A stretch of DNA of 64,000 bases from Companilactobacillus pabuli (GCF_014058425.1 NZ_CP049366.1:372001-436000), one strand, 5' to 3'. Shown: positions 41,388-52,001, counted from the first letter of the stretch. Translations and numbers: made by a program. The notes: generated by a model not told the origin, from the letters alone.

Positions 41388-42554
41388 ATGAAAAACAATT
41401 TATTACCATTGGGAACTCGAGATGAATTTGGGGTTCGTTCTGAAGAAAAGCAACGCATTATTGGGATAATTCAACGACATTTTAAGAGCTTAGGTTTTGC
41501 AAGAATTTCTACACCGATTATTGAGAAACAAGCTGTTTTTCAGCCTTATCAATTAATTGATTCGAAGATGTATCGTCTGCTGGATCAAGAAGGTGACACG
41601 ATTGTTTTAAGGTCCGACTTGACCTTGCCGATAGCGAGATTTCTCAGTTCAACAAGTATTCCTTTGCCACAAAAATTTTGTTATGTAGGAGATATATTTC
41701 GTCTTAGTCGCAGTCTTTCCGGTTCCTACAATCAGCTGACACAAGCTGGGATTGAATTGGTCGGTTATCGGTCAACTAAAGCTGAATTGGAATGCTTGAG
41801 TAACATTTATGATTTAAGCCAAGAAATTTTAGATGAGCAAGTAACGATTGAATTAGGATATGCCGATTTTGCCAAAATTTTTCTCGATATTTTCACTGAT
41901 GATGCTGAATTGAGAAAACAAATCGCCCAAGCACTCTTTGATAAAAAGATAACTGAATATGAACGATTGATAATACCTTTTAAAACTCAAAATTTATATC
42001 CTTTGTTAAAAAGATGGCCACGACTTTTCGGAGAACCGGATGATATTTTTCAAGAATTGAATGGATATGATTTGCCTAATTCAGTGACTGTACGATTGGA
42101 AAAAATTAAAAAAGTCGTTTCCCTAGTCAGACAAGTTCGTCCCCATCAACAACTAGTTATTGATTTGAGCAGTCGTGCTCCCCAACAGTATTACACCGGG
42201 TTGACCTTTCGAGGATTTGCCAAAAGTGGTGAAGATTATATTTTCAGCGGCGGCCGTTACGATAATTTATTAGCCAATTTTCAAGCTCAAAATGAACCAG
42301 CGGTCGGTATGGGAATCGACATCGATTTATTAACAGATTTATGTGTAAAGAAAATCAATCGTTTGCCAAAAATTTTAGTTTTTAGTTCGATTGAGAATTG
42401 GTCAAAAGCACAAGCATTAGTCCAAAAATTGCCGAATGCAACTTTGTCTTTAAGTGATACAAAAGCTGATGCCATAAAAGAAGCTCAAAGAACTCAAGCC
42501 AAAATAATCGATATTGAGGAGGATGAAAATGAATTTGAAGATAGCTTTAACTAA
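41388..42554 (+). CDS. hisZ: ATP phosphoribosyltransferase regulatory subunit
   Basis: HisZ is a HisRS-like protein without tRNA charging that activates the short form of HisG. The 388-aa protein resembles class II synthetases: LLPLGTRDEFGVRSEEK, motif-2-like LRSDLTLPIARFLS, and YYTGLTFRGFAKSGEDYIFSGGRYDNL. RBS GGGGAGG. It overlaps hisG by 26 nt. Confidence 0.93.
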   Translation: MKNNLLPLGTRDEFGVRSEEKQRIIGIIQRHFKSLGFARISTPIIEKQAVFQPYQLIDSKMYRLLDQEGDTIVLRSDLTLPIARFLSSTSIPLPQKFCYVGDIFRLSRSLSGSYNQLTQAGIELVGYRSTKAELECLSNIYDLSQEILDEQVTIELGYADFAKIFLDIFTDDAELRKQIAQALFDKKITEYERLIIPFKTQNLYPLLKRWPRLFGEPDDIFQELNGYDLPNSVTVRLEKIKKVVSLVRQVRPHQQLVIDLSSRAPQQYYTGLTFRGFAKSGEDYIFSGGRYDNLLANFQAQNEPAVGMGIDIDLLTDLCVKKINRLPKILVFSSIENWSKAQALVQKLPNATLSLSDTKADAIKEAQRTQAKIIDIEEDENEFEDSFN

Positions 42555-43200
42555 AGGTCGCGTTGAAAAACAAGTTATTCCGTTATTAGAAAAAGCCGGA
42601 ATTGATTGTACGCAACTACGAAATAAGAAAAGACGTTTGATATTTAAATCTACTTCTCAACCATTTGAATTTATTTTGGCTAAAGGTCCAGATGTCACAA
42701 CATTTTTGGAGCGTGGAGTCGTTGATATTGGTATCGTCGGTAGTGATATTTTGACGGAACATCGTAATAGCCAATACGAATTACTAGATTTAAGGACAGG
42801 TCAGTGTCAATTTGTTTTAGCTTCAACTGAGGATTTTGATCCAGATGAACCTAAAAGAAAGATTATTGGAACCAAATATCCTAATATCACCAAAGATTAT
42901 TTCGATAGTCTTGGCCAAGATGTTGAAATAATCAAGATTGAAGGATCGGTTGAATTAGCACCTTTGATTGGTCTGACCGATGCCATCGTTGATATTACCG
43001 AAACAGGGACGACCCTTCGTGAGAATAATTTAAAAGTTTTTGATTATCTGAATAAAGTTTCTACACGAGTAGTTGTCAATCGAATGGCTTTGAAACAACG
43101 TCCCCAAGAAATTTTTGAATTTATAGATCAACTAAAAAAAGTTGTTACTGAAGAAAAAGAGGTAGGTAAGAATGAAAATTTATCAAAAGAGCTTAAATGA
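42529..43200 (+). CDS. hisG: ATP phosphoribosyltransferase, short form
   Basis: This enzyme joins ATP and PRPP in the first step of histidine synthesis. The 223-aa length is the short form that needs HisZ and lacks the C-terminal regulatory domain. Motifs: LTKGRVEKQVIPLLEKAG, DVTTFLERGVVDIGIVGSDIL and the PRPP loop VDITETGTTLREN. Start ATG 42529 has AGGAGG six nt upstream; it lies inside the hisZ 3' end (translational coupling). Confidence 0.94.
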   Translation: MNLKIALTKGRVEKQVIPLLEKAGIDCTQLRNKKRRLIFKSTSQPFEFILAKGPDVTTFLERGVVDIGIVGSDILTEHRNSQYELLDLRTGQCQFVLASTEDFDPDEPKRKIIGTKYPNITKDYFDSLGQDVEIIKIEGSVELAPLIGLTDAIVDITETGTTLRENNLKVFDYLNKVSTRVVVNRMALKQRPQEIFEFIDQLKKVVTEEKEVGKNENLSKELK

Positions 43201-44458
43201 ATTAGAACAAATCGTTCAAAACAAAACACGTCAATTAACTGATCCAAGAGTTGAGCAAACTGTCAGTCAGATTATTGAACAGGTTGCTGAAAATGGTGAT
43301 GCGGCAGTGCGTAATTATGAAGAAAAATTTGATCAGGTGAAATTAACAGATTTTAAATTGGATCAAGCAGTTATTGATAAGGCTTACGAAAATTTAGATG
43401 AAAATGTCAAAAAAGCTCTACTACTGGCAAAGAAAAATATCACAAGTTTTCACCAAAAAGAAATCAATAAAGGTTTCATTGATGCTGAACAAATTGGGGT
43501 TTTGAGAGGACAAAAATTACTTCCTTTAGAAAAAGTTGGCTTATACGTTCCTGGTGGTACGGCTGCTTATCCTTCAACAATTTTAATGAGTGCTCTACCT
43601 GCTAAGATTGCTGGTGTAAAAGAAATAGTCATGGTTACACCTCCAAAAAAAGATGGTATTTCCAGGGCAGTTTTGGCTGCTGCCAAGATTGCTGGAATCG
43701 ATTCGATTTATCAAGTTGGTGGTGCTCAAGCGATTGCTGCCTTGGCTTTTGGAACAGAGACGATTCCACGCGTTGACAAGATTGTTGGTCCTGGAAATAT
43801 TTTTGTTGCTACTGCTAAGAAACAAGTTTTTGGTCAAGTAGCTATTGATATGGTAGCTGGACCTTCAGAAATTGGCATTATCGCCGACGACCAGGCTGAC
43901 CCTAAACAATTAGCAGCCGATTTATTATCTCAAGCAGAACATGATAAGTTAGCCCGCCCCATCTTAGTTACTGACAGTGAAAAATTGGCTCAAGCTGTCA
44001 GTCAAAATGTAGATTTACAATTAAAGACTTTGCCACGTCAAGAAATAGCTCAAGCTTCAGTTTTGAATAAAGGTTTCATCGCTATCGTTAAAAATCCAGA
44101 TGACATGTTTACCTTAATGAATTTGATCGCTCCGGAGCACTTGGAAATCCAATTGGAAAATCCAACTCAATACCTAAATCAAATTAAAAATGCTGGATCA
44201 GTTTTCTTAGGAAAATATGCATCTGAACCCTTGGGGGATTACGTTGCTGGTCCTAACCACATCTTACCGACAGGTGGTACTGCTAGGTTTTCATCGCCAT
44301 TGGGTGTTTATGATTTTGTTAAACGAACTTCATTTATTCAATATACGAAACCAGCTCTAGCCAAAGAAGCTAAAGCCATCACGACATTGGCGCGAGTAGA
44401 GGGTTTGGAAGCACATGCTCGAGCTATTGAGTCAAGATTTGATAAATACTACGAATAA
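43172..44458 (+). CDS. hisD: Histidinol dehydrogenase
   Basis: This zinc enzyme oxidises histidinol to histidine in two NAD+-dependent steps. The 428-aa protein has [45 protein letters not shown] and the C-terminal APEHLEIQ and [14 protein letters not shown]. Starts 29 nt before the hisG stop. Confidence 0.96.
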   Translation: MKIYQKSLNELEQIVQNKTRQLTDPRVEQTVSQIIEQVAENGDAAVRNYEEKFDQVKLTDFKLDQAVIDKAYENLDENVKKALLLAKKNITSFHQKEINKGFIDAEQIGVLRGQKLLPLEKVGLYVPGGTAAYPSTILMSALPAKIAGVKEIVMVTPPKKDGISRAVLAAAKIAGIDSIYQVGGAQAIAALAFGTETIPRVDKIVGPGNIFVATAKKQVFGQVAIDMVAGPSEIGIIADDQADPKQLAADLLSQAEHDKLARPILVTDSEKLAQAVSQNVDLQLKTLPRQEIAQASVLNKGFIAIVKNPDDMFTLMNLIAPEHLEIQLENPTQYLNQIKNAGSVFLGKYASEPLGDYVAGPNHILPTGGTARFSSPLGVYDFVKRTSFIQYTKPALAKEAKAITTLARVEGLEAHARAIESRFDKYYE

Positions 44459-44470
44459 GAGGGAATAAGG

Positions 44471-45055
44471 ATGAGACAAGCAACAATTGAACGCAATACT
44501 AAGGAAACACAAATTAAGATGACTTTAAACTTGGATGACCAGAGCCAAGTCGATATCGATACTGGAATCGGTTTTTTGAACCACATGCTGAATCTCTTTG
44601 CTAAACACGGTCGTTTTGGATTGGTAGTGAAAGTTAACGGTGATTTAGATGTTGACCCTCATCATACGACTGAAGATACCGGAATTGTTTTAGGCGAGTG
44701 TATCAAACAGGCATTAGGTAAAAAAGTGGGTATCGAAAGATTTGGAACCCAATTCGTACCAATGGATGAAACTTTAGGACAAGTCAGTTTGGATCTCAGT
44801 GGCCGTTCATATTTAGTCTTTGATGCTTTATTTGAAAATCCTCGTTTGGGTGGATTAGATACCGAAACTGTGGAAGATTTCTTTCAAGCAGTAGCTTTTA
44901 GTGCCGAAATGAACTTACATGCAAGAATTCTTTACGGTCGAAATACTCACCACAAGGTTGAAAGTTTATTTAAGGCCTTCGGCCGAGCATTACGTCAAGC
45001 TGTAACAATTAATCCAGAAATTATTGGCGTCAATTCTACGAAGGGTGTGATCTGA
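44471..45055 (+). CDS. hisB: Imidazoleglycerol-phosphate dehydratase
   Basis: This 194-aa monofunctional IGPD dehydrates imidazoleglycerol phosphate. The metal-binding motifs [17 protein letters not shown] and the mirrored [14 protein letters not shown] plus [15 protein letters not shown] are present. The phosphatase half found in enterobacterial HisB is absent; hisK covers it. The stop overlaps the hisH start (TGATG arrangement). Confidence 0.96.
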   Translation: MRQATIERNTKETQIKMTLNLDDQSQVDIDTGIGFLNHMLNLFAKHGRFGLVVKVNGDLDVDPHHTTEDTGIVLGECIKQALGKKVGIERFGTQFVPMDETLGQVSLDLSGRSYLVFDALFENPRLGGLDTETVEDFFQAVAFSAEMNLHARILYGRNTHHKVESLFKAFGRALRQAVTINPEIIGVNSTKGVI

Positions 45056-45672
45056 TGTTTGCAATTGTCGATTACGATACTGGCAATACCCGAAATCTAA
45101 AAAAAGCCTTAGATTATTTAAATATTGAAAATCAATTGACTGCAGATGAACAAACCATTCTTGATGCACAAGCAGTTATTTTACCTGGTGTTGGAGCCTT
45201 TAAACCGGCTATGCAGGCCTTAGAAAATCGCAATTTAGTAGCAGTTTTGCAACAAGTTAAAAAAAATAAAATTCCTATTTTAGGAATTTGTCTAGGGATG
45301 CAATTGTTGTTTGAATCAAGTGAAGAATACGGTTATACCAAGGGCTTGGGCTTAATCAAAGGAAATGTCAAAGCAATTCCCAAGCGACAACTGAAAATAC
45401 CACAAATGGGCTGGAATCAAAATCAGACTTTCATTAAAACTAGTTTTCCGATTGATCAGCAATATACGTATTTTGTGCATTCTTATTACGCCGACTGTCC
45501 ATTAGAAAATATTGTTGCAGGGGTGGATTATGGGCAATTGATCCCTAGCTTGGTTCAAAATAATAGAGTTATTGGGATGCAATTTCATCCTGAAAAGAGT
45601 GGTCGAGTTGGTCTAAATTTATTGAAAAATTTTCAAAGGATGGTGATTGAAGATGATTTTTCCAGCAATTGA
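45055..45672 (+). CDS. hisH: Imidazole glycerol phosphate synthase, glutaminase subunit
   Basis: This 205-aa class I glutamine amidotransferase feeds ammonia to HisF. The nucleophile Cys is in ILGICLGMQLLFE and the His/Glu pair in GMQFHPEKSG. It overlaps hisA by 20 nt. Confidence 0.96.
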   Translation: MFAIVDYDTGNTRNLKKALDYLNIENQLTADEQTILDAQAVILPGVGAFKPAMQALENRNLVAVLQQVKKNKIPILGICLGMQLLFESSEEYGYTKGLGLIKGNVKAIPKRQLKIPQMGWNQNQTFIKTSFPIDQQYTYFVHSYYADCPLENIVAGVDYGQLIPSLVQNNRVIGMQFHPEKSGRVGLNLLKNFQRMVIEDDFSSN

Positions 45673-46372
45673 TTTAAAGAATGGTCAAAGTGTGCGCTTA
45701 TATCAAGGTGATTATCAAGCGGTGACAACAATCAATGAAGAGCCAATCCAACAAGCACTTGAAATTAATAAAGCTGGCATCAAGCAATTACATCTCGTTG
45801 ACTTAGATGGTGCAAAAAGTGGCCAACCAGAAAATTTGCCAATGATTAAACAAATTCGCCAAAATTTTAGAGGTTTTTTGGAACTAGGCGGTGGCATTAG
45901 AACCTATCAAATTGCCCAACAATATCTTAATTTAGGTATTGATCGTATCGTAATCGGTTCAGCCGCTTTGAAAAATCCACAATTGGTCAAACAATTATTG
46001 GATGACTTTGGTAGTCAAAAAATCGCTATCGGAATTGATGGTAAAAATGGACAAGTTGCCACCGAAGGTTGGCTAGAGCAATCAGATGTGAAGATGACTA
46101 GTCTAATTTCTAAAATGAATGAGTTTGGCGCTGAAAATTTTATCGTCACTGACGTCAGCCGAGATGGTGCCATGCAAGGTCCTAATCTAGATTTATTAAC
46201 TAATTTGAGAGAAGAAATTCCGCAAGTTAATTTAATTGCCAGTGGAGGAATTCGTAATGTTGAAGATTTAAAGGCTTTGCAAAAAATGGGAATAGAAGAG
46301 AGCATTATTGGCAAGGCGTTATTTGAAAAAACAATTTCTCTTTCGCAAATTTTGGAGGTGGAAGAATGTTAG
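45653..46372 (+). CDS. hisA: ProFAR isomerase (phosphoribosylformimino-AICAR-P isomerase)
   Basis: This 239-aa TIM barrel has [19 protein letters not shown] (catalytic Asp), ELGGGIRT and [13 protein letters not shown] with the second catalytic Asp. I use ATG 45653; the frame extends to a TTG at 45647 without support. It overlaps hisH and hisF. Confidence 0.95.
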   Translation: MIFPAIDLKNGQSVRLYQGDYQAVTTINEEPIQQALEINKAGIKQLHLVDLDGAKSGQPENLPMIKQIRQNFRGFLELGGGIRTYQIAQQYLNLGIDRIVIGSAALKNPQLVKQLLDDFGSQKIAIGIDGKNGQVATEGWLEQSDVKMTSLISKMNEFGAENFIVTDVSRDGAMQGPNLDLLTNLREEIPQVNLIASGGIRNVEDLKALQKMGIEESIIGKALFEKTISLSQILEVEEC

Positions 46373-47118
46373 CTAAAAGAATTATTCCCTGTCTTGATGT
46401 CGATAATGGTCGTGTCAAAAAAGGAGTTAATTTTGTCAATTTAACTGATGTTGGTGATCCCGTTGCAATTGCAGCTGAATATCAAAAGCAAGGTGCAGAT
46501 GAATTAGTCTTTCTAGATATTTCGGCAACGAACCAAAGGAGAAAAACAACGATTAATATGGTAGAAAAAGTTTCTCGTCAAGTTTTCATGCCTTTAACTA
46601 TTGGTGGAGGAATTAAGTCAGTAGCAGATATGGACCGACTACTAAAGGCTGGAGCAGACAAAATTGCTATTAATTCTGCCGCAGTCGCTAATCCCGAGTT
46701 GATCAGTCAAGGAGCCCAAAAATTTGGCAATCAATGTATTGTTGTAGCTATCGATGTCAAAAAAGATGCCGGTCAGTATTTCGTCTATGTGAACGGTGGA
46801 CGTAAAAAAACTAATTTAGATGCCATCTCCTGGGCCAAAAAGGTTGTTGAACTGGGAGCGGGTGAATTGTTGATTACGAGTATGGATCAAGATGGTACAA
46901 AGGATGGATTTGATATCAAATTGTATCAAAGCATCAATCAAGTAGTCGATGTGCCAATCATTGCTTCAGGTGGTGCAGGTAATGTCAGTGATTTCAGTCA
47001 GGCATTTTTAGAGGCAAATGTCGATGGAGCTTTAGCAGCTTCAGTTTTTCATTTTGGTGAATTAACAATTGCGGACGTGAAACAATTCGTTAAATCCAAA
47101 GGGGTGGTCGTCAGATGA
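46366..47118 (+). CDS. hisF: Imidazole glycerol phosphate synthase, cyclase subunit
   Basis: This 250-aa TIM barrel partners HisH and makes imidazoleglycerol phosphate and AICAR. Catalytic Asp residues are in [15 protein letters not shown] and [12 protein letters not shown]. Overlaps hisA by 7 nt and hisI by 4 nt. Confidence 0.96.
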   Translation: MLAKRIIPCLDVDNGRVKKGVNFVNLTDVGDPVAIAAEYQKQGADELVFLDISATNQRRKTTINMVEKVSRQVFMPLTIGGGIKSVADMDRLLKAGADKIAINSAAVANPELISQGAQKFGNQCIVVAIDVKKDAGQYFVYVNGGRKKTNLDAISWAKKVVELGAGELLITSMDQDGTKDGFDIKLYQSINQVVDVPIIASGGAGNVSDFSQAFLEANVDGALAASVFHFGELTIADVKQFVKSKGVVVR

Positions 47119-47429
47119 TACAACCAGATTTTTCAAAAGGACTTTTAACAACAGTCGTAACAGATGCAACGACTAAAGATGTTTTGATGGTTGCTTGGAT
47201 GAGTCAAGAAAGTTATCAAAAAACTCTAACTAGTGGTCAGACGTGGTTTTGGTCACGTTCTAGAAAATGTTTATGGCATAAGGGTGAAACTAGTGGCAAT
47301 ACCCAAGATGTTGTCAGTTTAACGTTGGATTGTGATTTAGATACATTATTAGTTTCGGTGAATCCACATGGCCCAGCTTGTCATACCGGTAATCGAACTT
47401 GTTTTTTCAATTCTGTGAAAGAAGGCTAA
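47115..47429 (+). CDS. hisI: Phosphoribosyl-AMP cyclohydrolase
   Basis: This 104-aa zinc enzyme has [32 protein letters not shown], the metal-binding DCDLDTLL and [14 protein letters not shown]. It is separate from HisE, as usual in Firmicutes. Confidence 0.95.
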   Translation: MIQPDFSKGLLTTVVTDATTKDVLMVAWMSQESYQKTLTSGQTWFWSRSRKCLWHKGETSGNTQDVVSLTLDCDLDTLLVSVNPHGPACHTGNRTCFFNSVKEG

Positions 47430-47431
47430 TT

Positions 47432-47764
47432 ATGCAAAATTTAGATGAATTATATAACTTAATAAAGGAACGTCAAACAAATCCTAAGAAAGGTTCTTAT
47501 ACTGATTATTTATTTTCTGAAGGTTTGGATAAAATTTTAAAAAAAGTCGGAGAAGAATCAACCGAAGTAATCGTTGCGGCCAAAAATCCGGGGAAGCCCC
47601 GTGGTGATGGAGAACTCGTCTATGAGTCAGCTGATTTGTTGTATCACCTGTGTGTATTGTGGGCACAACAAGGCATTACTTTTGATCAAATAAAAAAAGA
47701 GTTGGCTCAAAGAGAAGGCTTGATGAGTCAATTTAAAGACCGTCCTGAAATCAAAGATTTGTAA
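47432..47764 (+). CDS. hisE: Phosphoribosyl-ATP pyrophosphatase
   Basis: This 110-aa MazG-like all-helical pyrophosphohydrolase has [16 protein letters not shown] and [18 protein letters not shown], the acidic metal-binding helices. I begin at ATG 47432, two nt after the hisI stop and after GAAGG; the longer frame from 47399 lies inside hisI. Confidence 0.94.
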   Translation: MQNLDELYNLIKERQTNPKKGSYTDYLFSEGLDKILKKVGEESTEVIVAAKNPGKPRGDGELVYESADLLYHLCVLWAQQGITFDQIKKELAQREGLMSQFKDRPEIKDL

Positions 47765-47776
47765 GAGGTTATAAAT

Positions 47777-48859
47777 ATGAAGAAAATAATTCAAGAATTG
47801 AATCCCTATGTTCCAGAAAAGCCGTTGCAACAATTACAAGATGAATTAGGTTTGAAAAAAATTGTTCGCTTATCAGCTAATGAGAATCCTTATGGGACTT
47901 CACCTAAAGTTAAACGAGCTATTTTAGATTGGGACTATGATTTAAGCAATCGTTATCCTGATAGTTCAGCTCAAGAATTACGTGATTTAGTGGCTGAAAA
48001 ATTTACTCTAGATCCTAGTCAAATTGTTTTTGGAGTCGGTTTAGATGAGGTCATCGTCATGTTGTCACGAGTCTTTTTACAACCTGGCGATGAAGAACTC
48101 GTCAGTGTACCAAATTTTTCTGAATATGCCTTACATGCAGAAATTGAAGAAGCAGTTATTAAAGAGGTCGCTACTAAGAAAAATGGTCAAATAAATTTTA
48201 CGGCCTTGTTAGAGAATATTACCGATAAAACGAAATTGATCTGGTTGTGCAATCCGAATAATCCAACTGGTACTTTGGAAACTGTTGCATCAATCGAAAA
48301 ATTTGTTCAGCAAGTACCTAAAGAAACGATGGTTTTAGTTGATGAAGCCTATATCGATTTTGTGACTGAACAAGAACCAGCTACGGCCATGGATCTAACG
48401 AAGAAATATCCTAATATCGTTGTTATGCGTACTTTTTCTAAGGCGTATGGACTAGCTAACTTTCGAGTAGGTTATGCAGTCTTTTCAAATCAAATTGCTG
48501 GTGAAGTACAAAAAGTTCGTTTGCCTTATAATGTTAGTTCGATTGCCCAAACAGCAGCGATTGCAGCCTTTAAGGATCAAAATTTTGTTGATCAAGTTGT
48601 TGCTAAAAATGCACTTGAACGGACAAAATATGAAGATTTTTTCCAGAAATTAGATTTGAAATTTTATCACAGTCAGGCAAACTTTGTTTTCTTTGAAACA
48701 GCTGCAGCTCATGAATTAGCCCAAGTTTTATTAGAAAATGGATATTTAATTAGGACCGGTTTACGTCCTAACTGGTTACGCTTGTCTATTGGTACTCCAA
48801 AGGATAATCTCAAAATACAAAAAATCATGGCGGACTTTTTTGACTCTGTTTTAAATTAG
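47777..48859 (+). CDS. hisC: Histidinol-phosphate aminotransferase
   Basis: This 360-aa fold-type I PLP enzyme converts imidazole acetol phosphate to histidinol phosphate. It has LSANENPYG, WLCNPNNPTGT, LVDEAYIDF and the PLP lysine in RTFSKAYGLANFRVGY. It is the last gene of the T-box operon. I saw only a weak hairpin (GAAATTATAATTAATTTC near 48884) and no clear terminator after it. Confidence 0.95.
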   Translation: MKKIIQELNPYVPEKPLQQLQDELGLKKIVRLSANENPYGTSPKVKRAILDWDYDLSNRYPDSSAQELRDLVAEKFTLDPSQIVFGVGLDEVIVMLSRVFLQPGDEELVSVPNFSEYALHAEIEEAVIKEVATKKNGQINFTALLENITDKTKLIWLCNPNNPTGTLETVASIEKFVQQVPKETMVLVDEAYIDFVTEQEPATAMDLTKKYPNIVVMRTFSKAYGLANFRVGYAVFSNQIAGEVQKVRLPYNVSSIAQTAAIAAFKDQNFVDQVVAKNALERTKYEDFFQKLDLKFYHSQANFVFFETAAAHELAQVLLENGYLIRTGLRPNWLRLSIGTPKDNLKIQKIMADFFDSVLN

Positions 48860-48977
48860 ATTACTGCTGGATGCTGTTCTTTGTGAAATTATAATTAATT
48901 TCGATTTGTTAAAGACATCACTTTTAGAATACGCTATCATAAATATATAGAATAAAAATAATGAAGTGGGTGTCATT

Positions 48978-49991
48978 ATGAATGTTGCTTTGATCGTAAC
49001 AATCGTATTAGTTATGGCAGTAGTTTTTGTAAATGGTTGGACTGATGCGCCCAATGCTATTGCTACGGCAGTATCGACTAGAGTATTACGACCTAATGTT
49101 GCAATCTATATTGCAGTGGTAATGAATTTTTTAGGTGCTTTAGTAATGACTATTTTTAATGCTCAAGTCGCAGAAACAATCAGTAATATTGTCAGTTTTG
49201 ATGGTGCAGGCAATACTAGTCAAATTGCTCTTGCGGCTTCTTTATTTGCCATCGTTACTTGGGCAGTGGCTGCTTGGTGGTTTGGAATCCCAACGAGTGA
49301 ATCGCATGCCTTGATCGCGGGGTTAACTGGAGCAGCAATGGCTCTGGGTGGTCTTGATGCTGTCAATATAAATGAGTGGTGGAAAGTTATTATTGGATTG
49401 ATTGTCTCAACTGTTTTTGGTCTTGGCGGAGGGTATGTCATTACTAAAATAGTTATTTGGATATTTAGACCAATTAATCGTCTGATTGCTAATAAATTTT
49501 TTACTTTTGGACAGGCAATTAGTGCGATGGCAATGGCTTTTCTACACGGTGCTCAGGATGGTCAAAAATTCATGGGTGTTTTCATGCTGACACTTTACTA
49601 TAACGGTTTAGTCGACAAAACAGCTGGCGGTTTTACGATACCCATTTGGGTTATGATTTTGTGTTCAGTTACGATGGGAGTTGGAACTTCCGTTGGTGGG
49701 ATGCGTATCATCAAATCCGTTGGGATGGACATGGTCAAATTGGAGAAATTTCAAGGATTTTCAGCTGACTTAGGTGCAGCGATAACTTTATTCTTCTCGT
49801 CATTATTTGGAATTCCTGTCTCGACTACGCATACGAAGACAACTGCCATTATGGGAGCGGGTGCTGCCAAAAGATTGTCTTCTGTCGATTGGAGCATTGT
49901 AAGAGATATGGTTTGGGCTTGGGTGTTAACTTTTCCCGGCTGTGGTTTGATAGCTTACTTTATGTCAAAATTATTTATGGCAATTTTCTAG
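48978..49991 (+). CDS. Inorganic phosphate transporter (Pit family)
   Basis: This 337-aa low-affinity H+/phosphate symporter has about ten transmembrane segments and the duplicated PiT signature NGWTDAPNAIATAVSTR and GIPVSTTHTKTTAIMGAG. Start ATG 48978 follows AAGTGGGTG. The DUF47 gene 12 nt downstream is its usual partner. Confidence 0.92.
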   Translation: MNVALIVTIVLVMAVVFVNGWTDAPNAIATAVSTRVLRPNVAIYIAVVMNFLGALVMTIFNAQVAETISNIVSFDGAGNTSQIALAASLFAIVTWAVAAWWFGIPTSESHALIAGLTGAAMALGGLDAVNINEWWKVIIGLIVSTVFGLGGGYVITKIVIWIFRPINRLIANKFFTFGQAISAMAMAFLHGAQDGQKFMGVFMLTLYYNGLVDKTAGGFTIPIWVMILCSVTMGVGTSVGGMRIIKSVGMDMVKLEKFQGFSADLGAAITLFFSSLFGIPVSTTHTKTTAIMGAGAAKRLSSVDWSIVRDMVWAWVLTFPGCGLIAYFMSKLFMAIF

Positions 49992-50003
49992 GGGGCAAAC
50001 GAA

Positions 50004-50633
50004 ATGGTTTTTAAAAAGAAGAAGTTTGATTTTTTTGTTGCGATGGAGCACATGTCTAGTGATGCATTAAAATCCAGTGAATTGCTCAATGAAATCATAA
50101 ATGATTTTGATTCAGAGAAATTAGTGAAGCAGAGTCAAAAAATTCATGAAATTGAAACTGATGGCGATGCTGATGTTAAGGAGATTATGCAAGAACTCTA
50201 TGTAGCATTCATCACACCAATAGATCGTGAGGATATCGTTCAATTAGTAGATAAATTAGATAACATCATTGATGGTATTAATGGATTGACGTATGAATTT
50301 CACTATCTCAATGTTCAAGAATTACGTCCACATACTGAAGAATTTATGGATTTAATTTGTCAGGCAGTTAAAGCTGTTCAACAATCAGTTAAGGAATTTT
50401 CTCATTATAAGAATTCTAAGACCTTGCAAAAAAATGTTGATCAAGCCAATCATATTGAATCATTAGGCGATAATCTTTATACGAAAGAATTAAGTAGTTT
50501 GTTTAGGGAAGAAAATATTGATCCTATTGATATAATTCGTTGGCAAAAAGTCTATGCTGGTTTCGAAAAAGTTTTAGATGCTTGTGAAGATTGTGCTGAT
50601 GTTATTACGGGATTGGTTATTAAAAATAGTTAA
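50004..50633 (+). CDS. DUF47 family PhoU-like protein
   Basis: This 209-aa helical PhoU-like protein (DUF47, TIGR00153 type) is commonly encoded with Pit transporters and thought to regulate them. Characteristic IHEIETDGDADVKEIMQELY, FITPIDREDIVQLVDKLDNIIDGI and EKVLDACEDCADVI are present. RBS GGGGG. Ends before a bidirectional terminator. Confidence 0.9.
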   Translation: MVFKKKKFDFFVAMEHMSSDALKSSELLNEIINDFDSEKLVKQSQKIHEIETDGDADVKEIMQELYVAFITPIDREDIVQLVDKLDNIIDGINGLTYEFHYLNVQELRPHTEEFMDLICQAVKAVQQSVKEFSHYKNSKTLQKNVDQANHIESLGDNLYTKELSSLFREENIDPIDIIRWQKVYAGFEKVLDACEDCADVITGLVIKNS

Positions 50634-50636
50634 AAT

Positions 50637-50682
50637 AAAAAATCGTATCGAATATAATTTACATTTTCGATACGATTTTTTG
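50637..50682. terminator. Bidirectional intrinsic terminator
   Basis: AAAAAATCGTATCGAA / TTCGATACGATTTTTT stem with a long AT loop, between the DUF47 gene (+) and the MucBP gene (-). Confidence 0.88.
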
Positions 50683-50686
50683 TTCT

Positions 50687-51712
50687 TTAAATATTTAAAT
50701 ATTTACTTTCAACATAGTAACCGTCTTTTAACTCGGCCCAAACACTGTAATTATCAAGTTGAACTAATTGTTTAACAAAAACGTTTTGACCACCTTGATA
50801 ACGTTGATTATCCATGTCACCATAAGGAGTTTTCCAAGCTGTGATGTATTGGTCACGATAATACATTACTTTAACGGATTTGTTGATTGGCATACTGTCG
50901 ATTACTGAATAAGTGTAACTAATGTTTTCGGCAGATTGAGCAAGCGGACTATTTAACATTTCTTGACGAGGAGATGTTTGCTTGATGATTTTAGTTGCAA
51001 TACTTTCAGTACTAGGTACCCAAGTATTACCACCTAAGTTGTACCAGATCGTTCCATTATAAGTTTCTTGAACAGCACGGTAGACTTTCCAGGATGTTCC
51101 ATAAGGCAAAGTCTTTTCTAAAGGCACTTTATTGAGCGGTTGATTGAAGACCTTGACATTATCAGAAGTTTCCACAAATAAGTCTTTGTTAGTTCGATAC
51201 TCTTTAATAGGAAGAACGTTGTAAATGTATTCTTGTTCTTGAACCTTAGATGTGAATTGACCATTAGCTTTTTTCGGCGAGTGAACCAAGAAATGATTGG
51301 CTTCTTCCAAAGGTTCCGTGTCGAATTCTCGATTAAGATCACCAACTAAATACTGTGGGTCGGCAATCAGTTTACCTTCAGTATTACGATGATAAACAAT
51401 GACTGGTGCGGAAAGTTGGTTGGCGTAAACTAGATAGATTCCGTCAGAGTTGGGGATGAAGGTTTGTTGGAAGTTAGTTACTGAAGACAAAACATATCCA
51501 GGTATTTCTTGCCAAGGAATGTCTAATTTATCTAAATAGTGACCTTTGATTGTGACCGTTTTGGCAATGTCTTTACCTAAAGAATTGACATAGTGGACCT
51601 TGATCTCAACATCATCGCGGGTTAATTTTTTTACTTTTGGTGATAATACATCATTTTCCATAGTCTTTTCCCCGTTATGGGAAAAGTGGTGTTGGCGAGT
51701 TTTCTTTCCCAT
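50687..51712 (-). CDS. MucBP-domain protein with SH3-like repeats, no signal peptide
   Basis: The 341-aa protein has a MucBP-like domain (residues ~35-100: VEIKVHYVNSLGKDIAKTVTIK, IPGYVLSSV), a second related stretch (~100-165), then SH3/SLAP-like modules (~180-250 and ~265-340, each ending in a WV/YVES segment). Mucin-binding proteins are normally exported, but the N-terminus MGKKTRQHHFSHNGEK is polar and has no hydrophobic core. ATG 51712 has AAGGGA at good spacing. Either export is non-classical or the protein works in the cytoplasm or after lysis. Confidence 0.75.
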   Translation of the reverse strand: MGKKTRQHHFSHNGEKTMENDVLSPKVKKLTRDDVEIKVHYVNSLGKDIAKTVTIKGHYLDKLDIPWQEIPGYVLSSVTNFQQTFIPNSDGIYLVYANQLSAPVIVYHRNTEGKLIADPQYLVGDLNREFDTEPLEEANHFLVHSPKKANGQFTSKVQEQEYIYNVLPIKEYRTNKDLFVETSDNVKVFNQPLNKVPLEKTLPYGTSWKVYRAVQETYNGTIWYNLGGNTWVPSTESIATKIIKQTSPRQEMLNSPLAQSAENISYTYSVIDSMPINKSVKVMYYRDQYITAWKTPYGDMDNQRYQGGQNVFVKQLVQLDNYSVWAELKDGYYVESKYLNI

Positions 51713-52001
51713 AATAATTCCCTTCTAACATTAAATTATTGTCATTCTAACATGAATAAATCAGTAGAATTCCTTTTATGTAGGTATCTTAAGGATATTT
51801 AAAGGAAAAATAATAAACTGTAAAGAATTTTTTAACATTTTATTTTAGTTAAAAACTATGGAACACGCTTTTTTCAGAAGTCAATGAAATAATCTTAAAA
51901 AATATATCACTTTTGTAAAATTAATATTGCGTAATGTGAATTAATATACTAATTGTATCGTGATATAATTTCTTGGCTAATATGAAGAAAGGGGTTTCAT
52001 C
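51713..52001. other. Divergent promoter region between two surface-type genes
   Basis: This region is very AT-rich. A TATAAT at 51964-51969 with a weak TTAATA 17 nt upstream is a likely promoter for the gene at 52002. No ORF or clear operator was seen. Confidence 0.5.
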
